64,000 nt of DNA, from positions 196,426 through 260,425 of the forward strand of contig QZCP01000124.1 of assembly GCA_003956705.1 (NCBI GenBank), written 5' to 3'. This document shows positions 26,285 to 38,892 of this stretch, in pieces. The first letter of the stretch is position 1. Every line of letters starts with the position of its first letter. The translations under genes were made by a program, and so were the position numbers. The notes under the pieces are model-generated. The model worked only from the letters and a program-made list of their open reading frames with translations, had not been told where the DNA came from and did no database searches. This stretch comes from Brevipalpus yothersi (lineage: Eukaryota > Arthropoda > Arachnida > Trombidiformes > Tenuipalpidae).

Positions 26285-27130
26285 TTACTGGGCAAAATTT
26301 CTTTGGGTCAGTTGAGCGGTGGGACTCGAGAATTTAAAATTCATCAGCCGAGCATATGCAGGGTGTCCCGGGGGCAGAAATCGTTTTAGATAGATAGCCA
26401 CTGGGCAGTAGCTTCGAGTGTGAGCGAATTGACCACAGGCACCACAGAGTTCACACGTATATTTGAACAGGACAGGGCAGGTTACGAATCCGTTTTTATC
26501 CTTGAGGTTATGATTGGTGTATTTCTGGTAAGGCTCTCCATTTTGATGACACATTTTACAGTACTTTTTTGCTTGGTATCTGTACTTTGGAGCATGGCCT
26601 CCTGTTCGCATTCGAGCATAAGTGGATTTGACATGAGCCTGGGGTGCCGATTGAGAAGTTGCACCTGATTGATCCTGAGAAGTTGAGAGTGAATTGACGG
26701 ATCCAGATGTACCATCAGACGAAGTTGACGAAGAAGCACGATGGACATGGGTTTCCATTGGTGCGGATGATTTCACTGGACTCGATGGTGGAGTGATCGA
26801 TAGTGAAGATTTGCTATCGCTGGATGAAGGAGATGAGCTTCTCATCAAATTTTCGAACTTACTGGATACACCCGAAATACTATCAGGTGAGCCAGAAATG
26901 CTCGAAGATGATGAGGGTGAAGATGATTCACCATCACTTCTGGAAGGGATCGGAATTTTAGTGGTAGATTCCTCCGTTTTGTTCACTTTGGACAATTGGC
27001 ACATGTTGATCCAGAGTCGCAGATTTTCCGGAGTGAACAGGGTAGCGACCACTCGTGCCTCCTCAAAGGAAAGTCGTGGAGCGAACACTGATGATATGAC
27101 GGTAGCTATTTTTTCTTCGTTAGAAGACAT
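26285..27130 (-). CDS. nanos: Nanos-type zinc-finger RNA-binding regulator
   Basis: Nanos proteins act with Pumilio and CCR4-NOT to repress mRNAs in germ cells and embryos. Single-exon gene of 281 residues. The C-terminal zinc module (about residues 192-246) has two CCHC units: CKMCHQNGEPYQKYTNHNLK with a Cys eleven residues after the His (NGFVTC), then CELCGACGQFAHTRSYC. This spacing (C-x2-C-x12-H-x10-C and C-x2-C-x7-H-x4-C) is the zf-nanos signature. The N-terminal part (SFEEARVVATLFTPENLRLW) is a short helical region, and the middle 100 residues are Ser-rich and probably disordered. The start ATG at 27130 is the first in frame. It lies tail to tail with OGT, 230 bp apart. Confidence 0.93.
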   Translation of the reverse strand: MSSNEEKIATVISSVFAPRLSFEEARVVATLFTPENLRLWINMCQLSKVNKTEESTTKIPIPSRSDGESSSPSSSSSISGSPDSISGVSSKFENLMRSSSPSSSDSKSSLSITPPSSPVKSSAPMETHVHRASSSTSSDGTSGSVNSLSTSQDQSGATSQSAPQAHVKSTYARMRTGGHAPKYRYQAKKYCKMCHQNGEPYQKYTNHNLKDKNGFVTCPVLFKYTCELCGACGQFAHTRSYCPVAIYLKRFLPPGHPAYARLMNFKFSSPTAQLTQRNFAQ

Positions 27131-28352
27131 GGCAAATATAGCAAAAATTATTTCAAATGAGAGACAAAGAAAAGAAGAGTGAAAATTGAGTGAAATGACA
27201 AATTAATCAACTGCTCAAGAGAACTCTCGATGATGAAATGATAAGTTTTTGGAAAGATTGAGTTGTAATATAACTTTAAAAATTTACCATGGATAGGAAG
27301 AGAGAAGATGAGAGAGAGAAAGAGAAAGAGAGAGAGAGAGTCGGAGGAGGGCCAACGAAAACAAGTCGGGATGCTCTTTAAACGTTAAGCCCGAGAGCCA
27401 ATCAGAGGGATATGAACGGCCTACCGAATATTGGCATCCTATCTTCTTTGACTCTCCTCCTCGACCGACTACATCTACATCATCTCTACACCAACAATAC
27501 CCATCTTTACCAAACTTTACAGGACTCTAGAATCGTCTTTTGATCATGCCGACATTTTTCTTTCCTATTCGCTTCTTTCTCCTTTGAATCAGGGTTATGA
27601 TCACTATACACTGTACACTTTGTTTTCCAGTTGCCTCTGAAATGGGTAAACTGTAGAGATGCTAAACATTATTGCAACGGAGACACTGATCTGTGAATAT
27701 CCTACAAATGATGACAAAATTTGCAACCTTCGCTCTCTTTCTTCTTCTTCTTCATAGGCATGAATAGGCTTTGTTCGGTGTCAATTTCATGATGCATATT
27801 CCTATCTGCCTAAACTTTGTACTAGTTTGTTAGCGTACGCAGAGAAGGGTACAAAAATTGAAACAGGAAGCAATTGGAAGAGATTTCAGATTGATTTATT
27901 TAATATGAAGACCATTCCGACAAAATTGTCGATCACAGTTTGTAGAGAATGATTGGAACAGAGAGAAAGAAAAAAGAGAGAGAACAGAATGCGAGAAGGA
28001 AAAAAAATGATTCTCGTTTCTTGTTCTCAAAATGGAATGAAATGGAAGCCAAAAAGACAAGATGAGCATAATTTGTTTTCATGATAAAGTGTGAAACATT
28101 TCAAGTGATTTCATCCATACACACACACATCAAAGTGTATATGTAGGCTGGTAATCATGGATTCATATTTTCGAAATTTTATGGACAAAAAATAAGTTTA
28201 ACAATGCAAATATAACTTTTATGTGATCAAATTGTAGGATTTTGAGATTATGACCATTTCGCTTGGAATCACAATTTCAACTCTTTCAGGAAAGAGAAAG
28301 AGATATGAATGGAGGCACAATAATATTGATCATCTCTCGATACTCAAATCGG
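27131..28352. other. Nanos 5' flank and TBC-GAP 3' flank
   Basis: Contains a short imperfect GA/GAAA run (27306-27340) and a CCAATC element at 27398-27403, 270 bp upstream of the nanos start. No coding potential is seen. In particular there is no sign of EF-hand exons that would extend the Rab-GAP gene. Confidence 0.5.
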
Positions 28353-31300
28353 TCAACTCGGTTTTTCAGCTTTGGCTGCTTGATACTGTTGCAATGTTTG
28401 TACAACCTTCATTCGTTGATCAAATCGAAGATCTTCGATCTGAGCGGTGGTCAAGAAGCCATACTTAACATAAGAATCACTGAGCAGTTCACTAATCTCA
28501 GTAATTTTCTGAAAGTAAGAAGAGAAAGATCGATCGAAGAATAAATTAACTCAGAAAGTTTCAAGATTGAGCGCTCACAAAATCGGCTCTCATTTTCACT
28601 ATATGCTAACACTATATGCAAGTAAAGTAAAATGTATACATATATACATGTGTACATGTATATGCATATGAAGCCCGTTGAACTTTACTCCTCAAAGTAA
28701 TATACTGGCTCTAATGGACTATTGAGTTGGTAAAAGAGTGAGGAAAATTTCCCTAATTCACGAGTGAGTGTTCGAACAGAACATCTTGTTAAAATCAATT
28801 TGCGAGAGTCTGATAATCGTCACACAAAACATATTTACTTACTTGGTTAGATCGTTTGCTGGGCGAACCATAGGCCACCGAGTGTATAAGATGAGAAGAT
28901 GAATCGCCATTAGTAATATTTTCCAAGAAGCCGGTCAAAACTGTCATCGCTTCTCCGTCATCATTACTTTTAAGAAGTGCCTGCTGATTGTATTCTAATA
29001 TGGACAAAGCTACCTGGAACATGACTTTTGCTCCGTCATAAAAGAAACAGTCCATTATATGAATGGCTGACTCGAAAGGTATCACACTCAAAAAAATAGT
29101 CAAAAACCATGAAAGTGAGATCATATTCAGGATGCGAAATGGTTCTAACTTTTTGTACAGTGTAGGAAGATGAGTTTTAACTAGTTCTTCTAGTACACCT
29201 TGATCAATCAAAGCACCAACAACTTTTGTGTTGTAATAGTCCGGCAATAGCCGTTCACACAAAGCTGTTAACAGCCAGAATGCTTCCTCTTCTTGAGCAT
29301 AAAGTAGCAGAACGGAAGAGACAATGTTCATCGCTTGACAATAGCCTATACTTGGATTACGCAGAGCATAAGCGTTCAGAACACGACGTAAACAATCAAT
29401 TCCAACTCTGTCCTGGAATGCTGGATGCTCAGGCAAAGAACGATGTAGATCTCGCTCAATTTCATCTGATGCAGTACATTTTCTACCGTAACTTTGTTCC
29501 ACCAACGATTGATAATAGCCTTGATGAGTTTCTAATTCATTGATTGCACCCGAATAAACCATCCACAATTCACCTCGATACTTATCCGGTATACCTTTGA
29601 GGACTAGTTCACGAGCTCGATTTGTTCGATACATTGATATACCACGGCCACAATCACTAAAATACAGATCCCACAATTGTACTTTGACATTCTCACGAGC
29701 TATAACCTCCGGTTCTTTGTGCATTGGAAAAATTTCATTGAGAGGACCTTGAATTTCAAATTCAATCGGATCAACATTCCATTCTCCATTACTCGGTCCA
29801 CTGCTACTAGTACTACATATGCTAATCCTTGCTGGTGAATTTGGTCCCAGAGAGCTGCTACAGGTCCTGTAAGAGAACAGTACAACAAGAAGTAATGAAC
29901 AAGATGAACCGCCTTGAGCGGTACTCAAAAGTGCGCTTAAACAAATATAGTGTCATATATAGACTCCAAGGATTAGAGTTTTGAGGGAAACAAAGCCCCA
30001 GTTTGATGCTCTGTGCTTCTCTCTTACTCTCACAAAAGTAAGAAACATTTTCTCCGAATTGGTAATGATTATCAGTGGATTGGTAGGAATTAGTTAGTTT
30101 GCTCACCTCATGTCTTCGGACAGTTTGGAGAGAAGTTCGGAAAGTTTTTGTAGAAGAAAATCGCGATCATCTATACCAGAGATGAGAAAATTGGATTTCA
30201 CTTTGGTAGATATCAGAAGTGCCTCACTCAGTTGAAGACCATTATGATTTTCGATCTTGTCGATAGCATTCACATTTCTCATCGGGATGATAAGTGAGAT
30301 GGAGTTTGGTTTCTGTGAAAGTAAACACGACAACAACATTACCCTCGATGATGAAAAGCATCCCAACAATATTAGGCCCCTCAGGCCATTAAGCGATTAG
30401 CACACTTATTCCCTCTCTTTTTTTTCTCGTTCCTGTACATGAGGCAATACCATGAAGCTGTGTTCAAGTCATGAGGATAATTTTAACAGTTCCATGGAAA
30501 GACGATATGATATAGAGACATGAAGTTTAAAGATAGAGAGAAAAATAAAGGGAAGCAGAAACAGAAACTGAATCTCTAATAAAGAAAGAGAGAGGATAAT
30601 TTCAACTAGTCAGATGATGATGGAAACAAATACACTCATCTTTAAACCACTAATGAGCTGCCTGTTAAATGTTTAGGATACGAACAATTATTAGCAATAT
30701 AAATGCCTTGTCAGTCTATGATTCGTTATTGAATGAACACTATTATCATATATCATTTCATTCTGTTCCCCACATCGATGGGAGACTTAAAAAATTGTTA
30801 CATTAAGGGACAGAAATAGTCATGTGCATGTACTCATGGATTTTGTTACTTTTTTTCTCATTTGAAATTGACTGATGACTCACCGGACTTTCGAAACAAA
30901 TGTAATTGGTGGAAAGATAAAGTCTACCCCAAACTTGCTTCTTATTGAATGGAGTCCACAAGGCACAAGCTGTTGAGCCATCTAATTTTTCTTGGGCTGG
31001 TAAACGAAAATTCATTCGATATGTTTCACTTTTGTGCTTGGCATCAAGGTCTCGCTTGAGCATTGAAACTCTTCTCGATGGATGTTTCACTATTTTACGA
31101 ACCAATTCTGGATCCATTTCATATGGACACACAACTTCATCAGTCATCAGCTGTTTGAGCGCTAAATTGGCCAATTGTTGAGCCAAACGGAATGCCTCAG
31201 AAGGATGACGGAATAGTGCGAATTGGTAAGTTTTATCATTTGCTCTCAGAATTATGCTCTCCGAGAAAGTGCCCTTCTTCTCTTCCAATTGCTGAGGAAA

Positions 31301-33092
31301 CAAAACAAAATATCAGCATCAGTTGAGATTGTTCTGGCATTGTGAGCAGGAAGGTCAGAATTGAGGTAGTTGGTGGTAATTTTGTCAGCTTAACATATTC
31401 ACATGAAGGGTAATGGAGAGAGATTGAATAAAATTGCAATAATTTGGATCGAATAAGAAGAACATTCTTTTAAAATTTATGGGACAATGATATTACTAGT
31501 CGATAAAAGAGAACCAGGAAAGATATTAGCGAAGAGGAGCCAAAATTTTAAGTGGAAACGAATGAGACTGTGATTCGGGTCAAAATGAGTCGATTATTCA
31601 TTCAAACTCATAAGTGTGCGTTAAGGCTGAACTTGTTGAGCGTTAAAGTTCAGCTTGTTTGAGGTAAGTTTATCATGAGTTCGAATCTGATTCAGGTTAC
31701 TTGGGCGAAAAGGATCAGAAATCATTATTCAGTAATGTATTCTAGCTTGGAAGAGTGATAAAAGTGAAATTTGATAAAAAAATCAAGAAAACAAATAATT
31801 CTCAAAGCCTATGATTACAGCTGAGTGAGAGGGGGTTAATGACATTCGATATTACCTTGATATCAGCCCATTTGATAAGGATCTTGTTTCTAGGTTTTCC
31901 TAGGAATTCAGAATAGAAGCAGCAGTAATTCACGCTTAAGTACAATGTCCCACCTTTGGGTAGAGTGCCATTCCAGAGGCCACAAGAATAATCTAGGATT
32001 GATTAGGAGAAGAGCATGAAGAAACAGCTTGAAGTGAAATTATGCTATCATCCACTTACAGTTAACTAATTTCTCTTCTTCCGGCATACAGAATATATGA
32101 CGAAATTTTCTACATTGAGTTTGGAACTCTGGTGTGTCGAATCGATGGATGGAACCAACAAACTGCGAACTGTTTTGAGCTAGCAGAGATTCTATCTTAC
32201 ATCGAACAAAATCCGTTATTTCTAGCTCATTATCCATTGAATCTAAAGTTGGTACAAGATTTATTTCGATCCATTTCCAATCTTCCATAATCTCCGCCTT
32301 GATCTGTGATGTGGAGATGCCTAGTATACATATTAATGCAAAAAGAGCACAAAAAATGAGTCAAGTGGAAACAAATAGAAAGAGAGAGAGCGAGAGAAGA
32401 GATTCATTGTTCTTACAATAGCTTGGTGATGTTGAAGTTTGATGTAAGATTCTCCATGGATAAGGCTAACGAAATCAATAATAAGAACGAGTAAGTGAAC
32501 GGTAATCAGTTGTCTTAGGAAATCATTGATATCGAAGAGATCCATTTGCAATAGTGATCTGATCAAGATGCAGCTTATCAGGTTATTTCTGATGGAGATC
32601 ATTTGAATCTGAATGAAATTTGCTTCACAATATATGCATTAAGGGCCAAAAACATTGCATTCTTGTCTCAATCAGTCTCTTCAATCCTCAGTATCGAGGT
32701 AGAAGTAAATATCCGAACGGCTCTCATGTCAGTCAGCAATAAATGATCCCAGGATGACCTCAACCCAAATGAATACAATTCAATTGAATAAATGAGTGTG
32801 TACCTTTGCATCGGACAGTATGTCCAGTGTGGACACCAGAACAGATGAGAACCCTTTGGTTTCTGTCCCTTTTCTCTGTTGAAGAACAAAGTAAGGATTT
32901 GCCATCTCGGTGACCCTGTAGAAAATCCAAACATGGTAAAAAGAATGATATGAGTAACAGCGAAAACAATGAGTTTTCAGTCAAGAATCAATTGTATACA
33001 CACAAATATACAAGTTCAATAATCGTATTGATCATCATAATAACTCACCACAGTGCATTTGACACTGTTATCTCATAGGGTTTGATCCACAT
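28353..33092 (-). CDS. TBC1D9: TBC1D8/9-family Rab GTPase-activating protein (two GRAM domains + TBC)
   Basis: Nine coding exons, all GT-AG and in frame: 33092-33049, 32915-32804, 32465-32417, 32320-32060, 31992-31856, 31291-30884, 30312-30107, 29866-28843 and 28508-28353, giving 798 residues. The N-terminus MWIKPYEITVSNALWVTEMAN, then PYFVLQQRKG, matches the family start. GRAM 1 includes FCMPEEEKLVNYYSC and LYLSVNYCCFYS. GRAM 2 includes FRLPAQEKLDG, CALWTPFNKK and LYLSTNYICFES. The TBC domain has LVLKGIPDKYRGELW, the arginine finger IERDLHRSLPEHPAF and the glutamine finger IGYCQAMNIV, so catalysis should be intact. The last exon (ITEISELLSDSYVKYGFL, RFDQRMKVVQTLQ) ends in a stop. Vertebrate TBC1D8/9 proteins run on through an EF-hand region to over 1100 residues; that part is absent here. 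TBC1D8 versus TBC1D9 cannot be decided. Confidence 0.93.
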
Positions 33093-34333
33093 TTTGAATT
33101 ATTTTTTTCCCCCAATTGTAGAGATGCAACCAAAATAACACCCAACTCTACACCTTTACACAATATATATATATGTATTTATGTGATATAAAAACAAAAT
33201 TAACCAAAATCAAGTATCAACATGAAATAAAAAAAACACCTCAAATACTCGCCATATGATTGAGAGAGAGAGAGAGAGAGAGAGAGACTCCAAAACAAAC
33301 CAGCAGCTGGCTTCATCTTGCTCTGGATTGCATTTTCATGCTGGTTGCCAAGTGACAATTGATGCCTCTCAAGAGGATCGATTAATTTTGATTTTTCTGA
33401 TTTTTCATTTTCCCAAAAATCATTTTGATATTTGTATTTCATTTGATGCTAGATAGGTGAGAAAAATTTTTTAAATGATGAGCTCAATTTACAATTGATC
33501 GAGAAATATGTTCCCATAAGTAGGGGAAAATTTTGATTTTTCAGATGAAGCATTAATAGTTAGTTGAAAAGAATTTTTTTCGCAAGTTTTCATTGGGTCA
33601 TTTTTGACTCACAAAATATTTTTTGGAGAAACTAGAGAGTTTCCGTTCTGTTGGAATTTTTTGACCCAAAATGGTGCCGCTGGCCCAAGAAGAAGGGTCC
33701 AGCAGCCCAGCTTGAGTTTTATTGCCCAGTTAACAACTCTTCTTCCCTTCTCCGAAGCTCACTCATACACAAAAAAAGGATCTTTTACAGGCATACACAC
33801 ACGTCGGCAGAGAGATATGGCTAAAGTTCTGGACTCCAGTTCGGTGAACCTTTGTGAAACTTTGTGGCAACTTTCCGAACAGCTACCATTCTTGAAAGAA
33901 GTGTAAATGCAAGACTAACTAGGGTCAACACTTGTCATTACTTACACTAGCATGGTTACAAAAAAAGATTTCTTTCTGCTGACCAACATTTTATGACCCT
34001 CGGTCCCTCCCGCTGCCTTTTCCGTTCTGGACTTTTTGGAGCGAAAAATTTTGTTGTGTCAAGAGAATGTCGAGTCCAGAATCCTCGAGTGCAACAAGTT
34101 TGAAACTTCATTTTTCGAAATCTCTCTGGCAAATTCTTCATTTCATAAACAGCTACAAGCAATTAAAGTTCTAATATCATTTAATCGGAACTAGCTTCCA
34201 TGATTTTCGAGGATATCGAATCTTTTTTCCCCCTAACAATGGATAGAGGAATAATTAATAATCAATCACATTTACATGATGTGTATTGTGTATAAACGTT
34301 TTGCGTCAGTTCTGTGAAAGAATTTTTAATGCC
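33093..34333. other. Spacer between TBC-GAP start and dpr end
   Basis: Holds a short GA tract and frames at 33200-33456, 33604-33906 and 33956-34162 that show no recognisable content. No gene is supported. Confidence 0.55.
33261..33288. repeat. (GA)n microsatellite
   Basis: About 14 GA units, 170 bp upstream of the Rab-GAP start codon. Confidence 0.9.
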
Positions 34334-37300
34334 TTAATTACGATAAAAAATATCTATACAAATCAACAATCCAAATAAGAGAGTGTAAAAATTGTCACTA
34401 TAAATTCTTAACCGTGAATACCTTGATCCAGAAGGCTCGACTGGTTCTGGTTCTAGTTGATGATACTGTATCTCTTTTAATTCTGATTTTTGCTTAAATT
34501 CATCGGATACATGTACTGTTATGTTAGTAAATTCAGCGAATGATGGCTTGCAAGAATATTCTCCTGAATCACTAACTTTGGCATCCAAAATCTCTAGATG
34601 GCTAACCGTTGATGGACCTCTTTCGGTGGTCACTTTGATACCATCTCGCTTTGAATCGTAATTAATCACAGTTCCATCACGATACCAGAATATGTATAAA
34701 GAGGATGAACTTGTCTCATAAATTATACAAGTCAATTTAATTACAGCTCCACTCTCAACAAAAAGCTCAGGTCCCTCCGGTATGAGAGCTTTATTTGCTG
34801 TTGAATGAGAATAACAATAAAATAACAATAAAATTAGAGTTTCAAATCATATTGACGATTCGAATATTTCGTGCAGATGGCCTGAAATCAATATTTTTCG
34901 ATTCACTCATACAACTTACCCACAACAGATAATCGAATGCTTAAGCTCATTTTTGGTTCAGTATTGACTTGACACTCATAAACACCAGCATCATCTTTTT
35001 GTACATATTTTATTTCGAGTGTCCAATCATCACTATTCTCTAGATGGATGCAACTAAATCGTTGATCACTTGTGTAAGTGTATTGTCCAGCTGTGAGAAT
35101 ATGTAAATCTCTCTGTCTGACCCATGAGACCTGGAATAGGAGAAAAAGTAAATGATTTATACTTTATTCATTCAATATAGAATTTTGTATCATTTAAATT
35201 AATCGAACGATAGAGTGTGTGGAGGTGAAAAAAATTGAATCTTTCATAATTTTGTATTAGCTTTTCTTTTGTCAAAATTTTAATCATACTTTTATAATAG
35301 ATTCTTTTAAACAATGAAAAATTCGATAGTTTCATGGAGAGAGTATCAAATTCTCTCTCTCATATCCTCACCATCAGAATTTTGACCCATTAATTAGATT
35401 AAATATTGCAACAATAAAGAATAAAGTTTCATCACATAGCTACGTGGTATTCAGTTGTAGTTATCTCTCACAATGAATCCACAATTAAAGTACATTATCC
35501 TCACGTTTAATTGTGTCTTTCTAGAAACTCCTTTTTGTGTGACACGATCAATTTTAAATTCTTCGATCAAATCATTGATTCGATTATTAATTTATCATTG
35601 AATGATAAATTCATCTTAAATTCAGTAAATTATGACAAATATTGAGTGTATCGTTACCTCTAAGCCAAGACTCATTTTGGTTGGCTTAATTTTGTTTGCT
35701 ATTAATTCCTCAGTAATCGTTATTATCAATGTCTCATATGAGAAGCCAATGTCAGTTTTAAATTTTCGTCTGCTTCTGTATTTTTTGAATTGTTCCTTAT
35801 TTTTACGAGCCATATTCACAGATTCCAAGGGAATGCTGGAAATGTTAATGTATTTACTGATTGCTTTAATTGTAATTGGTCCGATAGCTGTATTGTTTAC
35901 AGCCTATGTGCAAAATGATGATGATGAGAATGATAATATGAAAGGAGTCTTTCAAGTAGGTAGTCTCTATCTTCTATTGATTTCCGATTCTTTTTGGTGC
36001 TACATCATTCATAAACGCATCGAATATCTCGAAGAAAAATATCCTCAGCCAGAACCTGCGTGATTGAAATTTTTCTCATGAATCTCTGATCAAAAAGTTG
36101 AAAGGTATATTCTCAACAACCAAAATTTAAAATAATATTTGGCAAAGTGAAGCAAAAATAGCTCATAGTCAGATGAGCTTATTTTACTTTCGCATGATAA
36201 ATTTCAAGTCTCATCATGTGCTGGATGTAGATTTCTAATCCGCATCCAGAAAAGGGATATAATTTTTCTACCTCATTGGAATTGATTACAGTTTCGCAAA
36301 AATAATCTGCCAGATTATCCTGGAAGTATTCTCGAGCTCTCCGATTCAGTGAAGAAAGCTGGAATTTAATCCCATTCAAGAGTGCATCATGTTTGACTGG
36401 AGATTTTTGCCCCTTTTATCTCAATAATTTTAACACTTTTTTCATCCACCTTCTTCTAACATTCTTACACATGGTTCATTTACTAGATCATGATGAATGA
36501 ATTGATGGGCAAAATGTTTACTGGATTGTAATTGAGCTCCGATTTATTTCGACAGCTTCTCATGGGAACAATTTTTCATGGTTAATAAGAACTTGATGGA
36601 ATAGCGAAGAATATGATGGCGATGACGATAATGATAATGATAATGATAATTCTTTTCACAAATCATTTATCCTATGGTCGAGGTGCATTACATACGTCAA
36701 AATCACCTCTGTGAAGCTTGTCTACTATTAGTAATAAGCTTGATTCGATTTTATCCTGATTTTTTTCAGTATTGTTTTTCGTTATTTTATCATCACCCTA
36801 TGGACCATTGATCTTTCGATCATTACTTGTACACTATTAAGAAAATTCTCGATTGACGATAGTCCAAAGTTCTGAGAATCATTCGATCTCAGTTAGAGAA
36901 CTTTTCAATCAGAAATCGAATATATCCAAAAGAATGATCATAATTCGGAACCAAACATTCCGTGATGAAATAATTCGTTGAAAAATTATCAAAACTGTTG
37001 AGATCGCTTGTTCATTCTGTGCATTCTATTCACTGTTCGGTATTAGGAATGCAAAAATGCAGTCAATCGATTTGATAAGAAGCGTTTGAACATCAAAAGA
37101 CTAAATTTATTACTTGGGTGAAGATGTTTGAAAATTCTGATGGATGCAAAACTTAAGGTTGTTCTTGAAATCGATACATTGCCAGAAAGAGAGCTTATTG
37201 AAGATCGGTTTGGAAGATAGATTATTTAAATGAAAAAACGTGGTCTTAAGTAGAAGTTAGTGAAGAATTGAAGTTGAATTGAATCAGAAGAAGGAGTAAA

Positions 37301-37600
37301 AGTCTAAAAAAGATCCTTTAAATTTATGCTGCTGCGTAACATGGAAGGTTCACTAGAGGTACACGAGAATCATGAGAATTCTTTACAATAGGTAATAACA
37401 GTTCAATACTCACATATAGAGGAATGACAATCTCATGAAGACGAATTTGAATCGATTTCTACTTCTCCTCATCGTTTCATCTCTTTCTCGAGTAAAAAGA
37501 AGAAAAGAATAATGAATGTCTCCAAGAATAGAAGAAGCAACTAAAAATCGACCATAATTTGAATATCTATAAAATGATAGAGAACCAAATTCACGGAAGA

Positions 37601-37638
<38 letters not shown>

Positions 37639-38823
37639 NAAGCATAATAATTGTGTCAATATTCTTCTCATAGCTGAATAGATTTCTGATTTCAAGAGTT
37701 TGAACATTCACTGATTTCCCTTGACTGACTATATTACATTGTAAATTTATTCGACGAGTGACTTGTTATCAAATTGATGTTTCACCGAATTGATCTGATT
37801 CAATATGAAAGTAAACTCGATGAAGCTTGAAATCTCTTTCGGTACTAAATAAATTGCTCCATCCAACTAGTTGAGTTATTCGCTTTCTTAATCAACTCAT
37901 GATCTAGTGAACTTCTTCATAGTACACAATTAATGTGAGCAGATAAATAAGCGAAGGTAAAAAGATGAAATTAAGCTACTTATGAAAACAAAAATGGATG
38001 ACAAAATATCGAAAGAAAAAAGTTCTTGGCAAGCATTACCAAAGACATGGAGCTCAAGATATTATGTAAAAGAATTTTAAACATGGGTAACGGTTAAGAT
38101 GACATATTTTCTTTTTCCTTTACCGTTATTCGATAAAAACTTTTCCCTTATCGATTGCACATCTCTCTCCGGCATACTTTGACCACCTTAACCGTTAGCA
38201 TGTCACCCATCATTGCTTGACTGATTGTGGCTGATCGCCTTGGATTGTGAAGAGGAAGACATCCTAATCATTAATCATTGCAATACCTCAGCCTTGTGAA
38301 GACTTATTCTGATCATTCACATTGTTTTCTTTTCACCTATCTTGGTTGATGTTCAAGTTTGCTGATGTTTTTCTGTCTTTTTTGCACTACCATACATACA
38401 CTTAGAGAAACATTAAACCAGTCAAGCAAACAGATGGAGATCACAATAAGGCGGGCAACTGTTAAGGGTATCATTTTCTTTCTCCCCATTGGTGAAGAAA
38501 ACCCCTTCGATTTATCAGAGGAACCTTTAAACATGAATCTAGATAAAAGTTATTGCACTGTGAGGAGAGAGAGAGAGAGAGAGAGAGAGAAGAAGAAGAA
38601 GAAAAAAGTAACGGTAATTCTTAGAACTTTGCCTTGATGATTGATACTCATGCAAAACGATTTCATTTGAACTGTATGTTGTAACACGGTGAACTTGTAT
38701 AAATGTGTGTGTACGCAGAGATCTCTCAATCCATCAAGACTCTAGTATCATAAACATTCTTCTCAACTTCGATCTCATGATTTGAGATTTTCTCTACAAG
38801 AAAAAGATCTAAAATAGGCAAGT

Positions 38824-38892
<69 letters not shown>

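Noticed and set aside
26694..27182. 162-codon acidic plus-strand frame
   Set aside because: Exactly antisense to the Ser-rich middle of nanos.
28250..28544. Plus-strand frames of 72 and 93 codons
   Set aside because: They overlap in antisense the last exon of the Rab-GAP, which continues a conserved protein in frame.
32333..32602. 89-codon minus-strand frame read straight through as an exon
   Set aside because: Only 32465-32417 fits the family, in a different frame (PYPWRILHQTSTSPSY), flanked by proper splice sites.
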